In this document: positions 25,606 to 34,281 of the stretch, one piece after another
Position numbering within the stretch: position 1 is the stretch's first letter
How the letters are laid out: each line of letters begins with the position of its first letter
DNA from: an uncultured bacterium
Lineage (GTDB): Bacteria > Bacillota > Clostridia > Lachnospirales > Lachnospiraceae
Direction of reading: 5' to 3'
Assembly (NCBI GenBank): GCA_905214955.1
Contig: CAJMON010000005.1
Span: 1-64,000 of the forward strand
DNA length: 64,000 bases
The notes under the pieces: model-generated
What the model was told of the DNA's origin: nothing
Databases searched by the model: none
The model's input: the letters and a program-made list of their open reading frames with translations, nothing else
Program-made: the position numbers and the translations under genes

Positions 25606-26931
25606 ATGAAAATACTGTTTATATCCCTGGGATGTGACAAAAACCTGGTGGATTCTGAAGTGATGCTGGGACTTCTGGAAAAAAGAGGGTACAGTATGAC
25701 AGACGATGAGGCGGAGGCAGACATCATCATTGTGAATACCTGCTGCTTTATCGGTGATGCAAAAGAAGAAAGTGTCAATACCATTCTTGATATGTCCGAG
25801 TACAAAAAACAAGGCAGCTGCAAAGCACTGATTGTGACCGGCTGTATGGCTCAGCGTTACAAAAAGGAGATCCAGGAAGAGATTCCGGAGGTGGATGCCA
25901 TTCTTGGAACCAACTCCTACGACAAGATCTTGGATGCCGTGGACGAAGCACTGGCGGGACATCAGATGTTAGACTGTGCAGACCTTGTGGGACTTCCAGA
26001 GGTGGATACAGACCGGATTCTCACCACAGGCGGACACTACGCATACTTAAAGATCGCAGAAGGCTGCAACAAACGCTGCACCTACTGCATCATTCCTTCC
26101 CTTCGGGGAAATTACCGGAGCTTCCCCATGGAAAAACTGGTGGAGCAGGCACAGAAACTTGCAGAAAAAGGAGTCAAAGAGCTGATTTTAGTAGCTCAGG
26201 AGACTACCCTTTACGGAATTGATCTCTATGGAAAGAAATCTCTTCATGAGCTGTTAAACCGGCTGTGTGAGATTCCGGAAATTTACTGGATCCGCATTCT
26301 CTACTGCTATCCGGAAGAGATCTATCCGGAGCTGATTGAAATCATGAAAAAGCAGCCAAAGGTCTGCCATTATCTGGATCTTCCCATTCAGCACTGCAGC
26401 GACCGCATTTTAAAGCGCATGGGACGGCGCACCACAAAAGCAGATCTGGTTTCCATTATCGAAAATCTTCGGAAAGAGATTCCGGATATCTGTCTTCGTA
26501 CCACGTTGATTACCGGATTCCCTGGAGAGACCGAAGAAGAACACAAAGAGCTTCTGGAATTTATTGATACCATGGAGTTTGACCGCTTAGGAGTCTTTAC
26601 GTATTCTCCGGAGGAGGATACTCCTGCCGCTTCCTTTGAAAACCAGATTCCGGAAGAGGTAAAGCTGGACCGGAAGGATGAGCTGATGGAGATGCAGCAG
26701 GAAGTGGCATTTGATCTTGCCAAAGAGATGGAAGGCCGGGAACTGGCTGTTATGGTAGAGGGAAAAGTAGCTGATGAAAATGCCTATGTTGCCCGTACCT
26801 ACAAAGATGCACCTGGTGTGGACGGCTATTTGTTTATCAACACGGACGAGACCCTGGTTTCCGGTGATTTTGTGCGTGTCCGAGTCACAGGCGCCCATGA
26901 ATATGATCTGACAGGAGAGATAATCAAATGA
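25606..26931 (+). CDS. rimO: Ribosomal protein S12 methylthiotransferase RimO
   Basis: 441 residues. RimO adds a methylthio group to the conserved Asp of S12 by radical SAM chemistry. The N-terminal MTTase domain has SLGCDKNLVDSE and conserved cysteines for the second Fe-S cluster (NTCCF, GCMAQRY), the radical SAM motif CNKRCTYC has Cys at 154, 158 and 161, and a TRAM domain ends the protein. The S12 type, rather than the tRNA enzyme MiaB, is indicated by the LGCDKNLVDSE opening. Stop and pgsA start overlap as ATGA. Confidence 0.93.
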   Translation: MKILFISLGCDKNLVDSEVMLGLLEKRGYSMTDDEAEADIIIVNTCCFIGDAKEESVNTILDMSEYKKQGSCKALIVTGCMAQRYKKEIQEEIPEVDAILGTNSYDKILDAVDEALAGHQMLDCADLVGLPEVDTDRILTTGGHYAYLKIAEGCNKRCTYCIIPSLRGNYRSFPMEKLVEQAQKLAEKGVKELILVAQETTLYGIDLYGKKSLHELLNRLCEIPEIYWIRILYCYPEEIYPELIEIMKKQPKVCHYLDLPIQHCSDRILKRMGRRTTKADLVSIIENLRKEIPDICLRTTLITGFPGETEEEHKELLEFIDTMEFDRLGVFTYSPEEDTPAASFENQIPEEVKLDRKDELMEMQQEVAFDLAKEMEGRELAVMVEGKVADENAYVARTYKDAPGVDGYLFINTDETLVSGDFVRVRVTGAHEYDLTGEIIK

Positions 26932-27464
26932 ATACACCAAATAAACTGACGATTCTGCGTGTGATTATGATTCCGTTTTTCGTGTTTTTCATGCTGGCAG
27001 ATATGGGGAATGCCGGAAAATATACCGCACTGGTTTTGTTCATTGCAGCCAGTCTGACAGACACCCTGGACGGTTATCTTGCCAGAAAATACAACCAGGT
27101 GACCAACTTTGGAAAATTTATGGATCCTCTGGCAGACAAACTTCTGGTATGTTCTGCGTTAATCTGTCTGATGGATGTTGGAAAACTTCCAAGCTGGGCA
27201 GTGATTGTGATTATCAGCCGGGAGTTTATCATCAGCGGATTCCGTCTGGTGGCATCTGACAACGGCATTGTCATTGCAGCAAGCTGGTGGGGAAAGAGCA
27301 AGACCATTTCACAGATGGTAATGATCATTCTGATGATTGCAGACTTTGGCGGAGTCTTTGGTACTCTGGAAACCATTCTTCTGTATGTGGCAGTGATCCT
27401 TACCGTGGTATCCATGATTGATTATATCTGGAAGAACAGACAGGTTCTGTCCATGCAGAACTAA
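26928..27464 (+). CDS. pgsA: CDP-diacylglycerol-glycerol-3-phosphate phosphatidyltransferase
   Basis: 178 residues, four or more membrane helices. It makes phosphatidylglycerophosphate, the first step to phosphatidylglycerol. The CDP-alcohol phosphatidyltransferase motif is complete (DTLDGYLAR, then G, D and D in FGKFMDPLADK). It overlaps rimO by 4 bp and is followed 12 bases later by cinA, so the three are co-expressed. Confidence 0.94.
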   Translation: MNTPNKLTILRVIMIPFFVFFMLADMGNAGKYTALVLFIAASLTDTLDGYLARKYNQVTNFGKFMDPLADKLLVCSALICLMDVGKLPSWAVIVIISREFIISGFRLVASDNGIVIAASWWGKSKTISQMVMIILMIADFGGVFGTLETILLYVAVILTVVSMIDYIWKNRQVLSMQN

Positions 27465-27476
27465 GGGGGTAAAAGT

Positions 27477-28727
27477 ATGGTTGTTGAGCTGATTTCAGTT
27501 GGTACTGAGCTGCTTCTTGGAAACATTGTCAACACAAACGCAGCGTATCTGGCCCAGAAATGTGCTATTTTAGGACTGTCCCTGTATCATCAGACCGTGG
27601 TGGGGGACAATGAGGAGCGGTTAAGTGAGACACTTCAGACGGCTCTTGGCAGAGCAGATGTGGTGATTTTATCCGGAGGTCTTGGACCCACACAGGACGA
27701 TCTGACTAAGGAGACAGCAGCATCGGTTCTGGAGATGCCCCTTGTAGAAGATGCCCATTCCAGAGAACGGATTGAGGAATATTTTAAGAACAGCCAGTTT
27801 AAGATCATTACGGACAACAACTGGAAACAGGCCATGGTGCCAAAGGGAGCCATTGTGGTGGACAATGACAATGGAACTGCACCGGGTCTGATTATGGAGA
27901 AGAAAGGAAAATCCGTGATTCTCCTTCCGGGACCGCCAAATGAGCTGGTTCCCATGTTTGAAAAGAGTATCATGCCTTATCTTCGGAAGCTTCAGCCGGA
28001 GACCATCAGTTCTGTGATGGTAAAAATCTGCGGACTTGGGGAAAGCTATGTGGAGACACAGATTGCAGACCTCATTGAAAATCAGTCCAATCCCACCATT
28101 GCCACCTATGCCAAAACCGGAGAAGTCCATCTGCGTGTGACAGCCAAGGCAGCTGATGAAAAGGAAGCTAAGAAGCTGATCAAACCCATGGTGAAAGAGC
28201 TGAAAAACCGTTTTGGAAACAGCATCTACACCACGGATGAGAATGTGACCCTGGAAGAGACGGTGGTAAACCTCTTAAAAGAAAAAGAGCTGACCCTGAC
28301 CACTGCGGAATCCTGCACAGGAGGCATGTTGGGAGCAAGGCTGACAAACGTTCCGGGAGTTTCTGATGTCTACAAGCAGGGATTTATCACCTACTCCAAC
28401 AGATCCAAGAGAAAGATGCTGGATGTAAAGAAAAATACCCTGAAAGATTACGGTGCAGTCAGTGATAAGACAGCCAAGGAAATGGCGAAAAACGGTGCCT
28501 TTATTACAGGTTCCGATGCCTGTGTGTCCATCACTGGCATTGCAGGTCCAGGAGGCGGCACACCGGAAAAACCAGTAGGTCTGGTGTACATTGCCTGCTG
28601 CTATCATGACAACATCACGGTAAATGAGTACCACTTCAAAGGGGAGCGGGAAAAAGTCCGTGAAAATACGGTTGTCCGGGCGCTGACCCTTTTACGGGAA
28701 TGCATTCTGGAGAACAGTCCCAGCTAA
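27477..28727 (+). CDS. cinA: CinA-family nicotinamide-nucleotide amidase
   Basis: 416 residues. The N-terminal molybdopterin-binding-like domain (ISVGTELLLGNIVNTNA, SGGLGPTQDD) is followed by the C-terminal CinA domain with TAESCTGGMLGARLT and GIAGPGGGTPEKPVGLVY. The latter deamidates NMN in pyridine nucleotide salvage; the former resembles ADP-ribose pyrophosphatase CinA. It ends the yicC operon, which closes at the hairpin that follows. Confidence 0.93.
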   Translation: MVVELISVGTELLLGNIVNTNAAYLAQKCAILGLSLYHQTVVGDNEERLSETLQTALGRADVVILSGGLGPTQDDLTKETAASVLEMPLVEDAHSRERIEEYFKNSQFKIITDNNWKQAMVPKGAIVVDNDNGTAPGLIMEKKGKSVILLPGPPNELVPMFEKSIMPYLRKLQPETISSVMVKICGLGESYVETQIADLIENQSNPTIATYAKTGEVHLRVTAKAADEKEAKKLIKPMVKELKNRFGNSIYTTDENVTLEETVVNLLKEKELTLTTAESCTGGMLGARLTNVPGVSDVYKQGFITYSNRSKRKMLDVKKNTLKDYGAVSDKTAKEMAKNGAFITGSDACVSITGIAGPGGGTPEKPVGLVYIACCYHDNITVNEYHFKGEREKVRENTVVRALTLLRECILENSPS

Positions 28728-28740
28728 GGTTTACAAAGCT

Positions 28741-28764
28741 GCGGCGGCATGAATGTGCCGCCGC
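28741..28764 (+). terminator. GC-rich terminator after cinA
   Basis: GCGGCGGCA (28741-28749) pairs perfectly with TGCCGCCGC (28756-28764), extended by ACAAAG / CTTTGT outside. A broken T tract follows. It probably also stops the minus-strand gene ending at 28794. Confidence 0.7.
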
Positions 28765-28793
28765 TTTGTGCGTTTTGCGAAGCATAGTTTTTG

Positions 28794-29081
28794 TCAGTGT
28801 TTCTGTCTGCCCATGAACTTCATCATGGAAATAACCTTTTCCATGCGTTGTACTTCTTCCGGTGATTTTCCCTGTTTCAGTACCTGAATCACGGCATCTG
28901 CTTCTTCCTGGGAAAAGGAAGTGCCCTGGCGTTTCAGGTTTCCAGTCATGGCAAGAAGGGCAGGAAGGAGTTCTTTGGGGGATTTTCCTTTGCTGGATTC
29001 TGCTATGGAAAGCAGAGCCTCCAGTTTTTGCGGGTCAATGCCTTTTAAAGAAGGATCGCGGGTCCAGCTGGTATCAGACAT
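28794..29081 (-). CDS. Small hypothetical protein (unknown)
   Basis: 95 residues, not recognised. It is soluble, with Lys/Glu-rich amphipathic helices (EEADAVIQVLKQGKSPEEVQRMEKVISMM in two pieces) and no signal or membrane segment. I set the start at minus-strand ATG 29081 (MSDTSW) because AAAGG lies 7 bases ahead; the longer frame to 29288 would overlap the upstream gene extensively. It overlaps the preceding gene by 8 bases, so the two are coupled and likely act together. Confidence 0.6.
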   Translation of the reverse strand: MSDTSWTRDPSLKGIDPQKLEALLSIAESSKGKSPKELLPALLAMTGNLKRQGTSFSQEEADAVIQVLKQGKSPEEVQRMEKVISMMKFMGRQKH

Positions 29082-29481
29082 GGTCATTCCTTTCTCCGCC
29101 TTCCTCTTTCGGAGGGGCGGCAGCAAACATGGAACTGAAAAGATCTTCCGGGTTAAACTCTCCTGGCATCTGTTCAAAGAGCTGTATGGTTTCCAAGAGA
29201 GTGAAACAGTCATCCAGGGAAGACTGCTGATTAGGAGGCAGGTAGGCACGGACGGCAGAAAGAATATCCGTGGCAGAAGGGCTGGCATCCGGTGTCCAAA
29301 GGCCTGCCCTGGAGTGTCCGAAAAGCAGGAGAAGATTCTTCAGTTCCATACATTTTAAGGCAACTGCAAAGGCTTTCTGCATGGAAGGAGGCAGAAATGG
29401 CACCAGTGCTTTTAAAACGGCCAAAAAACCGCCGCCGGCGATGGCGTCAAGGGAAGTCATGGGTGGATTTGGTTCGTTCAT
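29074..29481 (-). CDS. Small hypothetical protein, partner of the next gene (unknown)
   Basis: 135 residues, not recognised. The middle is an alpha-helical, moderately hydrophobic stretch (AGGGFLAVLKALVPFLPPSM and KCMELKNLLLLFG) and the C-terminus is acidic with FNPEDLFSSMFAAAPP. It is not clearly a membrane protein. Start at minus-strand ATG 29481 (MNEPNPP) with AGGCAGGA upstream. The stop overlaps the start of the following gene. The pair sits beside Cys-rich and Csp-like genes, so a sporulation link is possible but only by neighbourhood. Confidence 0.6.
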   Translation of the reverse strand: MNEPNPPMTSLDAIAGGGFLAVLKALVPFLPPSMQKAFAVALKCMELKNLLLLFGHSRAGLWTPDASPSATDILSAVRAYLPPNQQSSLDDCFTLLETIQLFEQMPGEFNPEDLFSSMFAAAPPKEEGGERNDHV

Positions 29482-29581
29482 GAAATTCCTGCCTCTGCCT
29501 TTTGAAAGTATCCTATGCGCCAAAGAAAGAGGCTATGCATATAGTGAAATGTCGGAGGAAAAAAGAAAGGAGCCATGGGAT

Positions 29582-29710
29582 ATGAAAGTCATTCTGGATG
29601 GAAATGCCTTTTACGAAATTGATGAAGAGTGTATGAGACAAAAAGAAGCAGAGAAAGCAGAAGAAGCAAAAAAAGAGGCGGAAAAGATGCCGAAAAAAGA
29701 AACATCTTAA
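29582..29710 (+). CDS. 42-residue charged protein (unknown)
   Basis: A short protein beginning MKVILDGNAFYEIDEE and continuing as a single Lys/Glu/Ala helix. AAAGGAG at 29566-29572 precedes the ATG by 9 bases, which is why I call it; an upstream in-frame ATG at 29549 is possible but lacks a site. No family recognised. Confidence 0.45.
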   Translation: MKVILDGNAFYEIDEECMRQKEAEKAEEAKKEAEKMPKKETS

Positions 29711-29725
29711 AAGCATTCGAAAAAA

Positions 29726-29752
29726 CAGGAGCTGCTGGTCAGGCAGCTCCTG
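29726..29752 (-). terminator. Terminator of the Cys-rich protein gene
   Basis: CAGGAGCTGC (29726-29735) and GCAGCTCCTG (29743-29752) pair perfectly; on the minus strand a T run (complement of 29720-29725) follows the stem. Confidence 0.75.
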
Positions 29753-29768
29753 TTGCGTTTGATGGGCA

Positions 29769-30023
29769 TTATCCACAGATGCCGCATCCACAGCCGTTGT
29801 TATTGCCGCAACCGCCGCAGCAAAGAAGCAGAATCAGAATCAGCAGGCAGGAGTTGTCACCGCCGCAGTTTCCAAAGCCGCCGCATCCGCCACAGCAGCA
29901 CAGGATCAGGATGATCCAGATGAGGCTGTTGTTTCCAAAACCACATCCACAGCTATTGCCGCCGCATCCGCCGTTGTTTCCATCACATCCGCATCCACAG
30001 TTTGTTGCAGCCAAATCACTCAT
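29769..30023 (-). CDS. Cys/Gly/Asn-rich small protein with two hydrophobic segments
   Basis: 84 residues, 18 of them Cys (21 percent), most of the rest Gly and Asn. It is made of two similar halves: NSLIWIILILCCCGGCGG (about 32-49) and NSCLLILILLLCCGGCG (about 57-73), each a short hydrophobic run followed by CC-GGCG, with GCGCG ends. No signal peptide. CGGAGGAT precedes the ATG. I know similar repetitive Cys/Gly proteins in spore formers as small uncharacterised or coat-like proteins, so a spore or membrane-surface role is possible, but no function can be assigned. Its neighbour upstream is the Csp-like protease. Confidence 0.75.
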   Translation of the reverse strand: MSDLAATNCGCGCDGNNGGCGGNSCGCGFGNNSLIWIILILCCCGGCGGFGNCGGDNSCLLILILLLCCGGCGNNNGCGCGICG

Positions 30024-30089
30024 GTTTGTTATCCTCCGATTTTGGATTACAGTTTATACTATGCATCATGGGAAAATGAGTTCCACATT

Positions 30090-31805
30090 TCAGCGGATAT
30101 TTTGAAAAATTCCATACAGATCCAGAGCACCGTATCCCCAGGCCCGGTTGGGATAGGACAGGGCGGTGCTGCGGGAAGCACCAAGAATCAGAAGGTTTTT
30201 AAGCTCTGCCGCCGTGGGGGTCATTGGATTAGGACGGGTTCTCAACCATCCAGCAAGAAGAGCAGCGCTTCCTGCGGTGATGGCAGCTGCTACGGAAGAG
30301 CCGGAAGCGGTGGTGTAGCGAAATCCCTGCAAGCCGGATGCCGGGCGCAGGCCCGTAACAGACACGCCAGGGGCAGCAAGATCCGGCTTGATGGCTCCGG
30401 TTCGAGTGTAGCCTCGGCTGGAGTGGATGTACAAGCTCCCGTCATAGGCATTATAGGTGCTGGCAGTGATGCACCCGGAAGCGTCCCCAGGATCCGTAAG
30501 AGTGGTATCCGGGTCCGGGGCAAGAAATTGGGTTCCAGAAGGAAGAAACCCGGCAATGGGAAGCCAGATATGAAACTGCCCATTAATTTGGGAAGTGTTC
30601 CGGACATGAATCTGCCAGATCCCGGGGGTGGGCAGGGAAAACCGCAGCAAAATCAGCTGGTTTCCGCTCTGGGTTTCTGCCAGCTCGTAGTTAATAGAAA
30701 GAATGGTGCGCTCCAGGGCAAAGGAGTAAAAGGCCTGCTGGCGCAGCCTTGGAAAAAGTTCCGGAATGGTTTCTCCAAGAGGGGAGGTGACAGAAAGAGC
30801 GAAGCGCTCCGGCGTCTGCCCCCAAAGCTCCATGGAAAATCCTAAAGTGTCCTCAGAAACCAGAAGCTCTGCGGTGACAGGCGTATTTTCTGAGGATACT
30901 TGGCCATAAAAATGATGGCCAAGACCCGCCTCGTTTCCGGCGGCCGCCACTGGGAAAAATCCGGCTTTTCTGGCAGCTTCGTTGAGCACAGTATTTAAGG
31001 GAGATCCACCTGCGTGATCGCCCTGGGCGGTACCAAGGCCGATACAGAGTACCAGGGGAAGCCGCAGGCTGGCAGCCAGAGACTGGAGATAGGAAATCCC
31101 GGTAAGAAGGTCAGTTTCCTGAAAAGCCAGGGCTGTATCCGGCACCAGAAAGAACTGTTTCAGATATTTTTTGGCAGGCTTTAGCCGGACCATGGCCAGG
31201 CGGCAGCCAGGAGCAGCCCCGGTAAATCCAGAAGCAGGGTCAGGGCTTCCCCCTGCAATGGAAGCCAGAAGTGTGCCGTGGCCGTCCAGGTCTTCGGTGG
31301 GAAGAAGTTCCAAAGAATTGGAAGAAAACAGAGCCTGGTTGATCTGTTCTTCAGTATAGACGGTGCCGTAATTTAAAAACCAGGAGGCAGGGTCTTCAGC
31401 CTGAATGGTCTGATCCCAGATTCCTGCAATCCGGGTGGTTCCGTCTGGATTTCGAAAGGCAGGCGCCTGCCAGGCAATGCCGGTGTCCAAAAAGCCGATC
31501 AGCACCTGTTCTCTCTGGATGTCCAGGGAAGAAAGGGAGAGCACCTGGGTGATGCCGGAGCGTTCCAGGCTGGTGGTATCCAAGGTGGTGTACAGCTTTG
31601 GAATGTTGTAGTAGCCAAGGACGGACAGCAGATCGCCTGGCAGGTTCGACAAAGGAACGTGGAACATGACAAACTGAGAAGTGATGCTTTGGGCACCAAA
31701 GGAAGCATATTCCTGTTGGATGTCCTGTCTGGGAAGCTCCCTGGCGGCTAAGATGTCTGCATAGGATTCTGAAAGAATCCGTTCATGAGTCAGCTGATTA
31801 TCCAT
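30090..31805 (-). CDS. Csp-like S8 serine protease
   Basis: 571 residues, subtilase fold with all three catalytic residues: D107 (GFLDTGI), H176 (DLDGHGTLL) and S504 (SGSSVAAAI, in place of the usual GTSMAAP), plus the oxyanion Asn in AAAGNEAG. The first 100 residues look like a prodomain and there is a long inserted beta-rich region (about 300-430) before the Ser block, as in Csp germination proteases. No signal peptide. In Clostridia, CspB activates the cortex lytic enzyme SleC at germination; that link is inferred here. The minus-strand start has AAAGGA and ends just before the sensor cyclase promoter. Confidence 0.8.
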   Translation of the reverse strand: MDNQLTHERILSESYADILAARELPRQDIQQEYASFGAQSITSQFVMFHVPLSNLPGDLLSVLGYYNIPKLYTTLDTTSLERSGITQVLSLSSLDIQREQVLIGFLDTGIAWQAPAFRNPDGTTRIAGIWDQTIQAEDPASWFLNYGTVYTEEQINQALFSSNSLELLPTEDLDGHGTLLASIAGGSPDPASGFTGAAPGCRLAMVRLKPAKKYLKQFFLVPDTALAFQETDLLTGISYLQSLAASLRLPLVLCIGLGTAQGDHAGGSPLNTVLNEAARKAGFFPVAAAGNEAGLGHHFYGQVSSENTPVTAELLVSEDTLGFSMELWGQTPERFALSVTSPLGETIPELFPRLRQQAFYSFALERTILSINYELAETQSGNQLILLRFSLPTPGIWQIHVRNTSQINGQFHIWLPIAGFLPSGTQFLAPDPDTTLTDPGDASGCITASTYNAYDGSLYIHSSRGYTRTGAIKPDLAAPGVSVTGLRPASGLQGFRYTTASGSSVAAAITAGSAALLAGWLRTRPNPMTPTAAELKNLLILGASRSTALSYPNRAWGYGALDLYGIFQNIR

Positions 31806-31857
31806 AAAAATCCTTTTTTTTCAGAATATGAAAAAGGAGGCAGGGAGATTCTTTCGA

Positions 31858-31886
31858 TTGCTATTATGTGGAAGCTGAGATACAAT
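31858..31886 (+). promoter_or_regulatory. Promoter of the sensor cyclase gene
   Basis: TTGCTA (31858-31863), 17 bp, TACAAT (31881-31886). GAGGAGG follows at 31903-31909. Confidence 0.6.
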
Positions 31887-31917
31887 AGAAAAAAGGTATC
31901 GTGAGGAGGCTGACGAT

Positions 31918-34263
31918 ATGAAAAAACATTATACGGTAGGGGTATTGATTGGAAATGCCAATTCGCCTCATACCATGAAATTTATGGAGGGGATTTACCA
32001 GTGTGCGGCGTCTATGAATGTAAATGTGGTGTATCTTCTGGGTATCCATAGCAGCTTTTACTATCGGTCTTATTTTGGGGAGGATACCAGGGACGATTTT
32101 GATTATCAGTTTAACGTGGTGTATGATTATGCAGATCTTACAGATGCAGACGCCCTGATCATTGCTTACGGAACCCTTCACATTTTTCTGGAAAACCAGA
32201 AAAAGACAGACTTTTTGAAAAAGTTCCGGAACAAGCCCTGCATTCTCATGGAGGACCGGGACGAAGAAGGAAAGGCTGCTTCAGTAATTACAGACAACTA
32301 TCATGGAATGTATGCCTTAGCAGAGCATCTGGTGAAAGACCATGGGTACCGGCAGATCGGCTATCTGTCGGGCCCAAAAGGGAATACCGATGCAGAGGAA
32401 CGGTTAAAAGCAGTCCGTGATGTGATGCAGACGTATCAGGTGCCATTTGATGAGTCCCACATTGCCTATGGGGATTTTTCGCCCTGCGTGGAGGGACAGA
32501 TTCAGGAACTGTTTATGAGAATGCCCGGCATGGATGCTCTGATCTGCGCCAATGACGTGATGGCCTATACTGCTTATCAGAAATGTGCCCAAAGGGGGCT
32601 GACACCAGGCCACGACCTTGCTATTACCGGCTATGATGACTGGGAGCAGGCAGAGAATATGAATCCGCCCCTGACTACGGTGGTTCAGAATTCCTATGAT
32701 ATGGGCTGGATGGCAGTGATTGGTGCTGTGGAATTATGCAGAGGCGGAAAAATCCACAATGTAGTGGTGCCAGCCCAGGTAAAGATTCGGGAATCCTGTG
32801 GCTGCAGCAGGGAACAGCGCTCTTTGGGAGGCTTTACCCAGGAGATGTCCGATGATTGGAAAAAGGCGGCAGGACAGTATCTGGAAGCTTTTGTGGAATC
32901 CGTGCTTCCGGAAAATGCAGGGGTAGACCTGCGAAGCCGCACCAGAGAACAGCTTCGGACGCTTCTCATGGAAGATTTCCGCAGGGAAGATACGGGAGAC
33001 TATTTAAAACGCCGTCTTCAGAAACTGTTAAACAGCCGGATTCAGAAGCAGATTTCCATGAACAGCCTGATCCGCTCTTTTGACCGGTATTTGGACGGCT
33101 GGATTCAAAAAGAATTGATAAAAGACTGCATTTCCAGGGAAGCCATACAGAATCTTCTCCTTCGGAAACGGCAGATTCATGAAACCGTGCTGGCCTATAT
33201 GGTGCGCAGCGAAAAAGACCGGTTTTCCACCTTCCAGCAGGAAAGCTGGTTTCTGCCCCTGATTTCCAGGGATATGCTGTGCCAGATGGATAGTGAAATG
33301 GGCCTGTACAAAAATGCCCTGATAAAGCTTCAGGCACTGGATGCGAAAAACTCTTTCCTCTATATTTTTGAGGAGCCCTGTGTCCACAGGCCGGGAGATA
33401 CCTGGAAATGTCCGGAAAAAATGTACCTGGCAGCCATCCAGGAAGGAAAAGAGGTACGGGCCTTTGAAGAAGGAGGGCGGCCCTGGATTTCTGCTGAGCA
33501 TCCACACAGCCAGGAAACCCTTCACTTAACCAGAAGAGAAGAACACTATGCATCCAGTGTCTTCTGTCTGTTTTCCGGGGAGATTCAGTACGGGGTGCTG
33601 GTGACAGAGATTCCGCCGGAGAAAATCTCTTTGTTTTATCTCATCAGCCGCCAGATTGGAAACATGCTCCGGCTGCACCAGATGTCGGTAGAACAGCAGA
33701 AGCTGCAGAAAAAGCTGGAGGCCCTGGTGGGCGAGGTGGAAGAAAAGAATAAGGTGCTGAATTTTATTTCCGTTTCCGATCCTCTTACCGGCTGCTTAAA
33801 CCGCAGGGGATTTATGGAAAAGGCCCTGGAGCTGGACAAGGAATATGCAGGACAAACTGCATGGATTCTGTTAGGAGACCTAGATCATTTAAAGGAGATC
33901 AACGATACCTTTGGACATACAGAAGGGGATTTTGCCATCAGACGGTGCGCCAGTGTTTTAAAAGAAATTGCGGGAGAGAAAGGCCTTGCCGGGCGCATCG
34001 GCGGAGATGAATTCTGTGTCATGATGGTGCCAGGTAAAGAGGTATCCGGGGAAGCAGATACCTTAGAGAAGATTCGAAAACGAATCCAGGCTTTAAACGA
34101 GACATTTAACCAGGAGTCCGGGAAACCCTACTATGTGGAATTGTCCATTGGAGGCGTGCAGATGGTATGCGGCAGCAGCCTGGCGCTTGACAAAGTATTA
34201 AGCGGTGCAGATGAAAAGCTGTATGAAGCAAAGAGCAGGAGAAGACCGTCCAGCATAAAATAA
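31918..34263 (+). CDS. Diguanylate cyclase with LacI-type sugar-binding sensor domain
   Basis: 781 residues. Residues 1-290 form a LacI-family effector-binding domain (TVGVLIGNANSPHTMKF, DALICANDVMAY, AITGYDDWEQAENM) with no DNA-binding helix-turn-helix and no signal peptide, so it senses a ligand in the cytoplasm. A helical middle is followed by a GGDEF domain (DPLTGCLNRRGF, DLDHLKEINDTFGH, G695-F699 GGDEF) that should make c-di-GMP. No RxxD inhibitory site is seen before it. It may raise c-di-GMP when a sugar or similar ligand is bound. GAGGAGG lies 8 bases before the ATG. The subtilase gene follows 18 bases later. Confidence 0.85.
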   Translation: MKKHYTVGVLIGNANSPHTMKFMEGIYQCAASMNVNVVYLLGIHSSFYYRSYFGEDTRDDFDYQFNVVYDYADLTDADALIIAYGTLHIFLENQKKTDFLKKFRNKPCILMEDRDEEGKAASVITDNYHGMYALAEHLVKDHGYRQIGYLSGPKGNTDAEERLKAVRDVMQTYQVPFDESHIAYGDFSPCVEGQIQELFMRMPGMDALICANDVMAYTAYQKCAQRGLTPGHDLAITGYDDWEQAENMNPPLTTVVQNSYDMGWMAVIGAVELCRGGKIHNVVVPAQVKIRESCGCSREQRSLGGFTQEMSDDWKKAAGQYLEAFVESVLPENAGVDLRSRTREQLRTLLMEDFRREDTGDYLKRRLQKLLNSRIQKQISMNSLIRSFDRYLDGWIQKELIKDCISREAIQNLLLRKRQIHETVLAYMVRSEKDRFSTFQQESWFLPLISRDMLCQMDSEMGLYKNALIKLQALDAKNSFLYIFEEPCVHRPGDTWKCPEKMYLAAIQEGKEVRAFEEGGRPWISAEHPHSQETLHLTRREEHYASSVFCLFSGEIQYGVLVTEIPPEKISLFYLISRQIGNMLRLHQMSVEQQKLQKKLEALVGEVEEKNKVLNFISVSDPLTGCLNRRGFMEKALELDKEYAGQTAWILLGDLDHLKEINDTFGHTEGDFAIRRCASVLKEIAGEKGLAGRIGGDEFCVMMVPGKEVSGEADTLEKIRKRIQALNETFNQESGKPYYVELSIGGVQMVCGSSLALDKVLSGADEKLYEAKSRRRPSSIK

Positions 34264-34281
34264 AAGAAAAAGGAAATCAGT

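Noticed and set aside
29769..30023. Metallothionein or ranthipeptide precursor
   Set aside because: Hydrophobic octamers and Gly/Asn repeats do not fit metallothionein, and there is no radical SAM gene next to it.
30042..30845. Plus-strand frame of 267 codons antisense to the Csp-like protease
   Set aside because: Composition is Gly/Ser/Arg-rich as expected from the reverse of a coding strand; no ribosome site, while the minus-strand frame has full catalytic motifs.
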